A stretch of 64,000 bases of DNA from an uncultured Rubritalea sp. (lineage in GTDB: Bacteria; Verrucomicrobiota; Verrucomicrobiia; Verrucomicrobiales; Akkermansiaceae). This document shows, piece after piece, positions 35,610 through 45,700 of this stretch. The notes under the pieces are model-generated. The model was not told where the DNA came from. It saw only the letters and a list, made by a program, of their open reading frames with translations, and did no database searches. The position numbers and the translations under genes were made by a program. The stretch is from NCBI GenBank assembly GCA_937923145.1, contig CALAJT010000009.1, positions 33,926 to 97,925 of the forward strand, written 5' to 3'. How positions within the stretch are numbered: position 1 is the first letter of the stretch; every line of letters starts with the position of its first letter.

Positions 35610-35658
35610 TGCCTTTTGATTATTATCTGTAGTTTGGCTCTAATGACTAGTCATTTAA

Positions 35659-35943
35659 TTAGTTCATTATGTCACTCTTATGATTGTCGGTGCTAGTTTT
35701 TCGGTACTGAGATTCTAGACTACTCCAGAATGTGGCTTCTACGCCTGTGATCTCTTCTAGTTTAAGTGTGATTTCACGATTGAGAAAGATATCACCATTG
35801 ATTAATTGGTTAATAGAGTCGAGAGAAAGATCCATGCGAAGCGAGAGTTCCTTTGGAGTGATGCTAAGCTCTTCGATGGTTTCAAGTAATGTTTCCCCAG
35901 GAGGGATTGCGTAATCTGGAGTAAATTTGGTGTGAGTTTTCAT
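35659..35943 (-). CDS. HigA/VapI-type XRE helix-turn-helix protein
   Basis: A 94-residue DNA-binding protein. The N-terminal IPPGETLLETIEELSITPKE and the HTH LSLRMDLSLDSINQLINGD, then EITLKLEEITGVEATFWSSL, are the HigA antitoxin pattern (the final G-x-x-A-x-F-W is diagnostic). No HigB-like toxin is present: upstream by 9 bp is the SNF2 gene, downstream by 49 bp the PHP-ATPase gene. It may be a repressor of the island or an antitoxin to one of the large neighbours; both are inference. Confidence 0.88.
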   Translation of the reverse strand: MKTHTKFTPDYAIPPGETLLETIEELSITPKELSLRMDLSLDSINQLINGDIFLNREITLKLEEITGVEATFWSSLESQYRKTSTDNHKSDIMN

Positions 35944-35952
35944 AATGATTAG

Positions 35953-38841
35953 TTAAACTATTTTAAATCTTATAGTGAAAATTTCTTCGGTGGATGCGCT
36001 GGAGCCTAGTTTGGTTTCAATATCGGTAATGAGCTTATCCCTGTGCTCGTCAATATCATCTTGGGCATCGAAGAGGGATCGGCGTTTTTCTTTGCGCTGA
36101 GTTTCTAGTTTTTTAAGGAGTTTCTGGGCAGCTACTTTGTCCTCTAATGTCGAGGAAAGTGAGCTTGCTTTACGGGCTTCGCGGATGGATGCGTCTATTT
36201 CTTTGATCTCTGATTCTAGCCCTAACTTGAGATCATCTGCCCAGTGGTCTAGCTTGTTGGTCTCTTTCTCGAAGAAGTTAGCATTGCGCTCAGAGATATC
36301 GTGCTGGATTTTCTTTTGAGATTTGAGAGTTATTTCATCTAGTAAACTGGGTGCTTTTTCTAGGAGATCATGGCTGTCTGAAATAGGAAGTGAGAGGACA
36401 CGCTGGGCTAGGTCTTGAGTGAGTATTTCGCCTGCATCGGTAACGAATGAGTGGATGATGTAGTCTTCTTTCTGACCTATGGAGTCTATACTGAAGAGCG
36501 AGAGTTTAAGCCAGCCAGACTGACCTAGATATGGTTTTATCATGGAGATATTTCCCTGATGCTGCTGGTAACTGAAGTTTAGCTCGGCAACTGGGAGCTC
36601 CCTAGACTTCGCCACCTCTAGGATATGCTGTGCTAGTGGGTGGGAGTGTCTGAATAGGTGGGAATTTCCGCTGCGACGAGGAAGCTCATAGAGCCCTAGT
36701 GGAGTCTCAGCGGAGCTAGTGGAGACGTCTGCTGGAAGTGAGAGCAGTCTGAAGCTAGATTCATCGATGAGTTCTATATGATCGGCAAGTTCATTGCTGG
36801 TGAGCTGCATGAGCTGTTTCTCGTGTTTTGAGAGTGCTTCGCGGGATGAGTTCTGTCTCTCACGGAGTTTTTCACGGACTTCATCATCGAAGTGTTCCAG
36901 TAGTTTTTCTCGTGTAGATGACAGGGCTTCGTCGATTTCTAGCTTAAGTTCTAGCTGGAGGTCATCGAAGGCTTGCTTGATCTGGTTTGGGTCACGGCAG
37001 TCTTGATAGATATTGGCGATGCGTTTTTCGAAATCGACTCCTGAACCTATTGCTCCCAGAACTTCATCACTCGCTCCGAAGACACCCTCGAAGAGCTGGA
37101 ATTTCTCTGAGAGAAGTTCATAGACGCGTTGGTCTGCGGCGTTTTGTTTATTAATGAAGTTGACGACTACTACATCGTGCTTCTGTCCATAGCGATGACA
37201 TCTACCAATACGTTGTTCTACTCGCTGAGGATTCCAAGGTAGATCATAGTTCACGATGAGTGAGCAGAACTGAAGGTTGATCCCCTCCGCTCCTGCCTCT
37301 GTGGCGATCATTATTTTGCCCTCTTCTTTAAAATAATCGACTATGGCGGAGCGAATATCAGCAGGTCTAGAGCCTGTGACCTTGTCCGTATCTCGATAGC
37401 GTATTAGCCAGTTTGCGTAAATTTCTTTTGATTTAGCATCCGAGTTGGTGCCATTAAATAATACGACGTGCTCTCCCCACTCAGTCGTAGCAAGTAGCCT
37501 GTAGAGGTAATCTTGAGTGCGTCTGGATTCTGTGAAAATCAGTGCTTTTTCAGCTCCACCTAGAGAGGTGACTTTAGGGATAGCTGTGCCGAGTGCCTTT
37601 AGAAGTGCCTTGCCTTTACCATTCTCATGAATTCCCTCGGCTAGATCTGCAAATGCCGCTAGCTCTATAGATTCCGCAGCCAGCTTCTCTAGTTCCTCCT
37701 CTGACATAGGTTCATATTCCTCTTCATCGTCTAGTAACTCAGAGTCGATGCCTTCAAAGTCTTCGGTCAGGGAGTTCTGGATAGAGGCTCTTGATTCCTC
37801 TAGCTTTAAATTTTTACTCAGCCTAGTAGACATAGTGCGCAAGGCTCCTGCGATGGCAAAGGTGGAGGAAGCCAGAAGCTTCCTAAGAATGAGCGTCATC
37901 AATGATCTCTGACCAGCTGGGAGAGCCTGGATCTGTGGTCGCTGAAGGTATTCAGAAACGAGATCGTAGAGCTGATCCTCTTCCTCCTCTGGGGTGAATT
38001 CTTCTATCATTGCATGTCTTGCAGTGTAGGAGACGTATTGATTTACCTGACGGCGAAGTGTGCGGTGGCAGAGTGGCGCTAGACGTTCCTTCAAGGCTGA
38101 AAAAGCGTCGTCGTTATTGATATTAGAAAACTGTTTTTTAAAGCTAGTGAGATTCCCAAAGGCATGTTCATCGATAAATGATACTAGACCGAATAATTCT
38201 TGGAGAGAGTTTTGAAGCGGTGTGGCAGTGAGTAATACTTTTGGACGACCTTTGAGCGCTGCTTTGATTTTATTGGCAATGACGTTGTTCTTCTTATAAA
38301 CATTACGTAATCGGTGCGCTTCATCGATTACTACAAGGTCCCATGGTATTTTGGATAAGTATTCCTCTTTATTTCTCGCAAAGTGGTAGGAGCAAATAAT
38401 GATGGACTCGGTTTCTAAGATAAATGGATTCTGGCTTCCGTCCTTGATCGCTTTATTAAAGCTTTTCGCTTCTAGTAGTGTGGATGGAAGAAAGAATTTC
38501 TCAGCTAGCTCCTGCATCCATTGTTTCCTGAGATTGGAAGGAGTGATGACGAGGATCTTGCGCTGTAATTGAGCCCATTTCTGAGAGAGTAGAATGCCGG
38601 CTTCTATTGTTTTACCTAGGCCCACTTCATCAGCTAGGATTGCGCCATTAGAAAAGGGTGATTTAAACGCAAATAGTGCTGCTTCTACCTGGTGAGGGTT
38701 CATATCCACTTGAGCACTTGCTACTGTGGATGCAAATTTATCTCCAGAGTCAGATGAATACCTCAAGGATAGCATCGTCGCTAGGTATTTACTCAGATAA
38801 TGTTTGGTATTTATTTCGGTAGATGACGACATTGAGATCAT
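35953..38841 (-). CDS. SNF2-family helicase/ATPase
   Basis: A 962-residue superfamily 2 protein with both SNF2 lobes. Motif I ADEVGLGKTIEAGILL near residue 75, motif II VIDEAHRLRN, motif III LTATPLQNSLQELFG, and helicase C motifs IATEAGAEGINLQFCSLIVN, YDLPWNPQRVEQRIGRCHRY. A long acidic insertion (EGIDSELLDDEEEYEPMSEE) separates the lobes, and the last 350 residues are rich in coiled coil. The closest named types are RapA/HepA-like remodellers and DISARM DrmD. It is the first gene of the island. ATG at 38841 is used; 38832 is an equal alternative. Confidence 0.92.
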   Translation of the reverse strand: MISMSSSTEINTKHYLSKYLATMLSLRYSSDSGDKFASTVASAQVDMNPHQVEAALFAFKSPFSNGAILADEVGLGKTIEAGILLSQKWAQLQRKILVITPSNLRKQWMQELAEKFFLPSTLLEAKSFNKAIKDGSQNPFILETESIIICSYHFARNKEEYLSKIPWDLVVIDEAHRLRNVYKKNNVIANKIKAALKGRPKVLLTATPLQNSLQELFGLVSFIDEHAFGNLTSFKKQFSNINNDDAFSALKERLAPLCHRTLRRQVNQYVSYTARHAMIEEFTPEEEEDQLYDLVSEYLQRPQIQALPAGQRSLMTLILRKLLASSTFAIAGALRTMSTRLSKNLKLEESRASIQNSLTEDFEGIDSELLDDEEEYEPMSEEELEKLAAESIELAAFADLAEGIHENGKGKALLKALGTAIPKVTSLGGAEKALIFTESRRTQDYLYRLLATTEWGEHVVLFNGTNSDAKSKEIYANWLIRYRDTDKVTGSRPADIRSAIVDYFKEEGKIMIATEAGAEGINLQFCSLIVNYDLPWNPQRVEQRIGRCHRYGQKHDVVVVNFINKQNAADQRVYELLSEKFQLFEGVFGASDEVLGAIGSGVDFEKRIANIYQDCRDPNQIKQAFDDLQLELKLEIDEALSSTREKLLEHFDDEVREKLRERQNSSREALSKHEKQLMQLTSNELADHIELIDESSFRLLSLPADVSTSSAETPLGLYELPRRSGNSHLFRHSHPLAQHILEVAKSRELPVAELNFSYQQHQGNISMIKPYLGQSGWLKLSLFSIDSIGQKEDYIIHSFVTDAGEILTQDLAQRVLSLPISDSHDLLEKAPSLLDEITLKSQKKIQHDISERNANFFEKETNKLDHWADDLKLGLESEIKEIDASIREARKASSLSSTLEDKVAAQKLLKKLETQRKEKRRSLFDAQDDIDEHRDKLITDIETKLGSSASTEEIFTIRFKIV

Positions 38842-39019
38842 GAAAGTTCTATCTGAAAAGACCTAACAGTTTACATGTCTGTAGACTAGTATAAAGTAGT
38901 CTCATAACATATTAGATCTAGCAAGTAAGTAGAATCCCCACAATATTGCATTCTAAGAAAATTCTCTTCTATGACTACAAAATACTTGCAAATGGTAATC
39001 GCTTCATTAGCCTGCGCCC

Positions 39020-40135
39020 ATGCTCCAGGCAGGAATAGTAGGCTTACCAAACGTAGGGAAATCCACCCTCTTCAACGCAGTTACCAGAACCCGTAAAGCG
39101 GAGGCTGCTAACTATCCATTTTGCACCATTGATCCGAATGTGGGAGTGGTGACTGTGCCCGACGAACGTATTGCTGTGCTCAGTGAGTTGTCAGGTTCTA
39201 AGAAGCTGATTCCTACTGCGATCGAGTTTGTAGACATCGCTGGTCTTGTGGAAGGTGCTTCTGAGGGTGCTGGTCTGGGAAATAAGTTCCTAGCTACTAT
39301 CCGTGAGGTTGATGCTATTGTTCAGGTAGTCCGTTGTTTTGAGAATGATGATATTATTCATGAACTTGGTAGTGTCGATCCTCTTAGAGATATTGAAATC
39401 ATTAATTCTGAGCTCATTTTAGCAGACATTTCTGCTATGGATAAACGTCTCCAGTCTCGCTCTAAGAAGGCGAAGAGTGGTGATAAAGAATCTAAGGCTG
39501 AAGTTGCTTTAATCGAAAAACTCCTACCGCACCTCAATGAAGGTAATCCAGCCCTAACACTCGATATGTCTGACGACGAAAGAGCTCTACTAGCTGAATT
39601 TTTCCTACTCTCATCAAAGAAGTCTATCTTCGCATGTAATGTCTCTGAAGACGAACTCGCTGGTGCACTAGACGATCCCGATAGTCATGAAATGGTCTCC
39701 AAAGTTCGTGCCTATGCAGCGGAAACTCAGGGAGCTGAAGCCATCGTGCTTTCAGCCCAAATCGAGGAAGAGCTCTCCGAGCTAGATCCTGAGGAAGCGA
39801 ATGAATTTCTAGCTGACATGGGCATCTCTGACTCTGGAGCGTCTGCTCTCATCAAAGGTGTCTACAGCCTACTCGGTCTCCGCACTTACCTCACCACTGG
39901 TATTCAGGAAACTAGAGCTTGGACTATTAATGCAGGTGATAAAGCCCCAGTAGCTGCTGGTGTGATCCACACTGACTTTGAGAAATCATTCATCCGTGCA
40001 GAGGTCATTCACTACGATGACTACGTGAAATACAAGACCGTGGGTGCTGCTAGAGAAGCAGGTGTGCTCAAGGCTGAAGGAAAAGAATATGAGGTCAAAG
40101 ATGGTGACGTGATCAACTTCCTAACCGGAGCGTAG
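39020..40135 (+). CDS. ychF: Redox-regulated ATPase YchF (Obg-like)
   Basis: A 371-residue translation-factor P-loop protein. G1 GLPNVGKSTLFNAVT, G3 DIAGLVEGASEGAGLGN, and the NxxE that replaces NKxD (CNVSEDE), which makes the family prefer ATP over GTP. The C-terminal TGS-like domain ends in EYEVKDGDVINFLTG. YchF binds ribosomes and affects oxidative stress responses. It starts 178 bp from the divergent SNF2 gene and is the conserved left flank of the island. Standard length. Confidence 0.96.
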   Translation: MLQAGIVGLPNVGKSTLFNAVTRTRKAEAANYPFCTIDPNVGVVTVPDERIAVLSELSGSKKLIPTAIEFVDIAGLVEGASEGAGLGNKFLATIREVDAIVQVVRCFENDDIIHELGSVDPLRDIEIINSELILADISAMDKRLQSRSKKAKSGDKESKAEVALIEKLLPHLNEGNPALTLDMSDDERALLAEFFLLSSKKSIFACNVSEDELAGALDDPDSHEMVSKVRAYAAETQGAEAIVLSAQIEEELSELDPEEANEFLADMGISDSGASALIKGVYSLLGLRTYLTTGIQETRAWTINAGDKAPVAAGVIHTDFEKSFIRAEVIHYDDYVKYKTVGAAREAGVLKAEGKEYEVKDGDVINFLTGA

Positions 40136-40204
40136 TCGCTAAAAAGGCTGACTGAGCTAAAAAATTGGCTTAACAACGCTAGTAATGTGGCGTAGTGTTT
40201 CCTC

Positions 40205-42736
40205 ATGCGTAGACTATTTATTTTCACCGCTTTAAGCATCGCGCTTCAAGGCTCACTACTAGGGCAAAAGCTCGGCGAGAATAAGGAATACAAATCTGGG
40301 CTCAGTGCACTTAAAGATCATCTAGGTGAACTAGCCATAGAGAAATTTAAGCTAGCCCAAGCTGACGGAAGTCTGACTGAAAAAGACAGGCAAGATCTAC
40401 AGTTACTCATCGTTGAATCTTATATCCGAGTCTCTAAGCCGACTCTAGCTCTAGAAGCGCTTCAAGACAAGAGCCTTGAAAATCACCCTAACCGTATGTT
40501 CTGGACAGGTATCTCTGTAGCATCTAACGGTAGATTTCAAGAGGCTATTGTTTTGCTAAAACTTGTTACTAATAAGTCGACGCATTTTACTGAAGCTAGA
40601 CTAACGCTAGCAAATCTATATCAAGCGCTGAGTGACAACGGAAATGCCATACAACTTTATACCGAACTAGTTAAGGAAAAAGGCTCAATAGTATCCTACG
40701 TTAAAATCAGGTTAGCAGAATTGCTTATTTCCAAAGGTGACTTAAAAGACTTAGAATACGCGACAAAACTACTCTCTGAACTTAAAACCGAATCCTCTGC
40801 TAATCTTAAAGAAAAAGTATTGTTAGAGGCTAAAATAGACCTCGCTAATGAAGCCTACGACCCCGCAATCAGAAAACTCAAGGAGCTACTCAAATCACCA
40901 GAGTATCTAAGCGAACGTGCTGTCAATAATGCTACTATCACATTAGCAGATGCTCTTTACGCCAGTAATGAAAGTGAAGCAACTGGTGCACTAGAGGGAA
41001 TATTTGACTTCATAGCGAATCACAAACGTTCTACACTACTCAGCCCTCTATTTATGCGTATTGGTAGATGGCTGCCAGCTGACACGATGCTCAGTGACTC
41101 GAAAATACTCAAATTACAAGAATGGGCAGGAAGAAGCAAAGACGAGCTAGAAGCTAGCTCCAAACAGAAGCTAAAAAATCATCCAGAACTAACCGCTTTT
41201 TCTCATTTCTACTATGCTAGGTATTTAGCTAAAAGTGAAGATCCTGCAAGCTTATCAAAGGCACTAGAGGAGTTCATCTTACTCCGAACCTATCATCCTA
41301 AACACATTACCTACGGAATGTCATTAATGGAGACAGCGGAAATCCAGCTAAAGTTAGAACAGAATGATGATGCTATTGACACATTAAAGGATATCCAATC
41401 TTTCGCCATACCACTAGCTCCCGCAGCTAAGCAGCAAGCCGCCTTTATACTAGGTAAATTACTTGCCGAAAAAACGAATTATGCAGGAGCTATAAAAGCA
41501 TTCCAAATCGCCAGTAAGGCACAGCAGGATACTTTAGCAAATGCTGCTACTATCAATACTGGTGTAGCTTATCTTGCTGCTTCTGATCCCGAAGGATTTC
41601 AAACTTTCTTCAAAAAAACAAATTCTCTTGTTTTGAGGCAACAGCTTGAACTTGAAAAAGCTCTCTGGCTGACTAAGAAAAAATCAATTGATGCTAGAGT
41701 AATCTTACAATCATTTATCAGAGATTACCCTGACAACCAGAGAATCACTGAAGCCAGACTAGCTTTAGCTGAAAACACGATACGTGTGTCCCCTTCTGAT
41801 TCGACGCTCTGTGGTGTAATAATAAAGGAACTCAGCACCTCTGGAATGAGCCCTGAGCAATACATTTCATTTTCCAGGATCCGTTACCTTCAAGCCATGG
41901 CTGAAAAGGAATATCCCGCGGCGATAGAAACAGCGATAAAGTTCCTAGAAACTGAACAGCCAGAAGCTAGAAAAATCGAGTTCAAGCTATTACTGGGACA
42001 AGCATATTACCGCAATGGTGAACAAAATGATGCTAGAAAGACTTTGATTCCGCTGGCTAGCGAAAATCCTGATTCTCCTTTTGCCGAGTATGCTCTCTAT
42101 TATTCAGCTATGGCAGCAAGAAGAATAGACACTCCCGAAGCACAGGAAGAAGCCATCGGGTTATTTAACAAAATCATTGATAAAAAATATTCTATTTCTA
42201 CCGAGGCAGCTCTCCAGTTAGCCGATCTTTATAATTCTACTAATCAGCCCAAGCAGGCATACACGCTTCTAAAGAAAATCTACAAGCCAGATAACTCCTC
42301 TAACATCCAGCGTAATATTGCATTAAATCTAGCTACAGCACTGCAAGCTTTAGGTGCTGAAGATGAAAGATATTATAAGGAAGCAATAGATGTATTTGAT
42401 CGACTACTCGCTCAGAAAGACCTCCCAGCTATCTGGTATAATCGTATTCACTTCAGAAAAGGTTATAACTATGAGGAGATGAATAAGAATCAAGAGGCAG
42501 TAAACACCTACTACGCTGTAGTCAATGTAGACCCGGATGAAAACCCTATCACAGAATGGTATTGGTATTATCGCTGTGGTTTCAACGCCATTGTAATGCT
42601 AGAGAAGCTAGGTAATCCGAAAGCAGCTATCTCTGTAGCTAAAAAACTTGCTAGCACTAAAGGTCCTAGAGCGACTGAAGCGGGTAAACGTGCCCGTGCT
42701 ATAGAGATGAAGCACATGCTCTGGGATAATGAGTAA
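40205..42736 (+). CDS. Large periplasmic TPR-repeat protein
   Basis: An 843-residue protein with a signal peptide (MRRLFIFTALSIALQGSLLG, cleavage near GQ-K) and TPR-like helical pairs along its whole length, for example ARLTLANLYQALSDNGNAIQ, AEIQLKLEQNDDAIDTL and FRKGYNYEEMNKNQEAVNTY. It is probably a periplasmic scaffold, similar in general layout to large Verrucomicrobiota and Bacteroidota TPR proteins. No enzyme domain is seen. It follows ychF by 69 bp and is convergent with the MscK gene. Confidence 0.8.
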   Translation: MRRLFIFTALSIALQGSLLGQKLGENKEYKSGLSALKDHLGELAIEKFKLAQADGSLTEKDRQDLQLLIVESYIRVSKPTLALEALQDKSLENHPNRMFWTGISVASNGRFQEAIVLLKLVTNKSTHFTEARLTLANLYQALSDNGNAIQLYTELVKEKGSIVSYVKIRLAELLISKGDLKDLEYATKLLSELKTESSANLKEKVLLEAKIDLANEAYDPAIRKLKELLKSPEYLSERAVNNATITLADALYASNESEATGALEGIFDFIANHKRSTLLSPLFMRIGRWLPADTMLSDSKILKLQEWAGRSKDELEASSKQKLKNHPELTAFSHFYYARYLAKSEDPASLSKALEEFILLRTYHPKHITYGMSLMETAEIQLKLEQNDDAIDTLKDIQSFAIPLAPAAKQQAAFILGKLLAEKTNYAGAIKAFQIASKAQQDTLANAATINTGVAYLAASDPEGFQTFFKKTNSLVLRQQLELEKALWLTKKKSIDARVILQSFIRDYPDNQRITEARLALAENTIRVSPSDSTLCGVIIKELSTSGMSPEQYISFSRIRYLQAMAEKEYPAAIETAIKFLETEQPEARKIEFKLLLGQAYYRNGEQNDARKTLIPLASENPDSPFAEYALYYSAMAARRIDTPEAQEEAIGLFNKIIDKKYSISTEAALQLADLYNSTNQPKQAYTLLKKIYKPDNSSNIQRNIALNLATALQALGAEDERYYKEAIDVFDRLLAQKDLPAIWYNRIHFRKGYNYEEMNKNQEAVNTYYAVVNVDPDENPITEWYWYYRCGFNAIVMLEKLGNPKAAISVAKKLASTKGPRATEAGKRARAIEMKHMLWDNE

Positions 42737-42751
42737 ATCTAAACACTAGAT

Positions 42752-45700
42752 TTATTCCTCTATCATTTTTGCTAGCTTGAGAGGAATAGCCTCTTCCACT
42801 GACTTAATATGGAGATCTTGCTGTGGGAATGATATTTCAATTCCAGCTTCAGCAAACGCATCGTTGACTTGGAAGTGAAGTTCACTCTGGGTCGGTATTA
42901 GATCGTCATAGCCAGCTACAAAACAACGTAGCTTAAAATCTAAAGAACTCGATCCAAAAGCAGTAAAGAGAACGTCAGGTTTATGAGTCTTTAATACCTT
43001 AGGGTGGTCTTGTGCTACTTTCAAAAGTATTTTCTTAGCTAGTTGAGTGTCAGAACCATAGGCAATTCCCACTAACACTTCTGAGCGAATGATGTTATCA
43101 CTCAGTGTCCAGTTGATAAGCTGTCCCGTGATAAACTCTTTGTTAGGAACGATGAGTTCGTGGTTATTGAATTGATGCACAGTCGTAGCTCTGATTTTAA
43201 TTTTAGTCACTCTACCTGAGACTTCACCTACCGTCACGACGTCACCCAAACGGATAGGACGCTCGTAGAGTAGAATCAGACCTGCTACAAAGTTAGCGAA
43301 GACCTCTTGAAGACCAAAACCAATACCTAGAGTTACAGCCGCGGCGATCCACTGAATACTAGACCATGTAACTCCAATATTTCCAAATGCCCAAATGATC
43401 CCGAACAAGACAATCAGATATCTAACAGTCGTAGTCAGAGCAAAGGCAGCTCCTGATTTGATATTAAGATTATCGAGAACCGTAATTTCTAACAATCCAG
43501 GAATGTTACTAGCAGCAATGTAGGTAAGAATAAAAATGATAAACGAGAAAAGAAGATCCTGGAGACTCACCCAGTCCTCCTTATCATCTACCTTATCAAC
43601 TTCTACTATTTCCTCAGGTGCTGGTTCACTAGTAGAACTAGATCCGGGCATCAAGCTTGACAGAGGATTGCTAGAAGCTTTGGATTCGCTTTTACTAGAA
43701 TTGGCAGAATGCTCCCATAATTTCTGCTTATCTAATATTGAGAGAGCCGGCAACGACTGTGACCAGATCCCCCACAGACTGAAAACGATCGAACAAATCA
43801 GGGTGACCTTTACTAGCCTCGTAGTCTGCTCTTTGACTCCAGTTACATTGACAGCTTCGGCTTCTACTTCTTCAGCAGACTTGGTGACTATCTTAGATTC
43901 TGGATCATCTGCTTCTTGATTTTCTCGCTCCTTGATCATTGCTTCCCTGCGCTTCAGAGCTTGCTTGATCGCTAGCTTGCGGCTCGAAACTAAGAACCAA
44001 CGATTCAGGAGTGCCGCTATAAACATTGAGACAACGATCGTCCAGACAGATGCAATAAATTGATTACGAAGAATAATAGCGGAAGCAAAATAACCCAAGC
44101 ATGCACCTATGATCAATATTGTAGGCACTAACATACATATACCAAAAATGATTTTAGCTATTTTACACTCTGCGTTTGAATTATTAAGAAGCTGATATTT
44201 AGGTCTGAATAGTTGAACAAACGCCAACATCGTCAGTCCCATCGTTATAATATAAAGAATTCTACCGTATTGCTCGGGTCTTCCTAATGGATCTAGTGAA
44301 GGCTGAATTAATGCAATAAATAGCATCAATAAAGGGAGCATCGTTGGTAAGAACCATGCCATAGTATTATGGATAATTTTACTTTGTCTCTCATTTAGCT
44401 TGAAATTAGAAACAATCAAACCGTCAGATCTACTATAGCTCCAAGCTAGTCCAGCTAGGAAACTAAATACAGCAGCCACAAAGAAGCTCTTTTCGAAAAT
44501 TGGCATTCCAGATGATCTCCATGATAGAAAACCGAAGATTAACGGCATAGGCAATGCGGTAATCATTTCTAGAAACACGCCTTTTAAAGTAGGCTTAAAT
44601 GATTGGCAATTTCTTCTACGAGCACGTTTATGGAAGGCACATACCAAGCTCTTATAATGCTTGAATTTCCATACTAAGAACCCAAATACTAGCAGAGCTA
44701 TTGACCATAAAACCGTGTGTTCAAGAAAATCAACTTTTAGTTTCACGATCCATTTTGAAACGTAACCATCCGCAAAAATTTTACTTACGCCACTTGCCTC
44801 TAGGGGAAAATCACTAACCTTAATAACCTCAGTACTTGCTATCCAGATTAGGCGCTCATTAATGTATTTACTATAGGATGCAGTGACAGCCACAGTCTCA
44901 TTTAATACTACTATTTGTGATTTCTGGATTGAAGCTATCTTTCTTTTTGTTGCGACTAGTTCAGTGAGTAATTTATTTTGCTCTGTGATAAGCTGCCGAG
45001 CTTCATCCACATTCACATCCCTAAGCTTCATTTCATCACTAAGGTCATTTAAGAACTCCTCTGTGTTATTTGGTAGTTCACTACGCTTATTTTTAAGCTT
45101 TAGCAGACCAAGTTGAGTTTTAGTATATGCTCCTGAGACCTTCTTTATTTGATTATTTAGTTCTTTATCAGATGTGAGTATAGTTGCCTGTTCTCTGAGT
45201 AAAAGCCCTGTCTCAGTATCTACTGAAAGCCCCGCACTCTCTAACTGATCAAAACGATTTTCTGCATATTCTTTATTAGTCTTAAGAACCATTAATTTAG
45301 TATTCAGTTCACTAAGACGATTATTCGAGCTATCTAGAGTAGAGGATTCTCTGACCTCTTCTAACTGCTCTAACAGTAATAAATTATCATCTGCAATTTT
45401 CTTCAGTAGCGGCACTTCACTGAAATCTATAATCTGCTGTTTTATACGTTCTTTATCTGTGGCTGATTCTTTTGCTTTGAGAATGTCTAGACGCTTTTTC
45501 CAGATCTCTAACATGCCAGAATAGTAGACAGACTTCTGCTCAGCAATGCGTGTTTCAACTTTAAGAACTGGAGCACCTATTTCGATGATTTTTTGCTCCA
45601 GCCCTAATTCTAAAATATATTGCTGTAAGAAGTCTCTCTGGGCTGAGTCACGCTGATATTTTGCTTTATCGATTTGCTCATCAGATGAGTCTACTTTCTC

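Noticed and set aside
26247..38841. DISARM, BREX or Druantia assignment of the island
   Set aside because: SNF2 and a methyltransferase are shared with DISARM, but DrmA, DrmB and DrmC features are absent, as are PglZ, BrxL and DUF4338-type genes.
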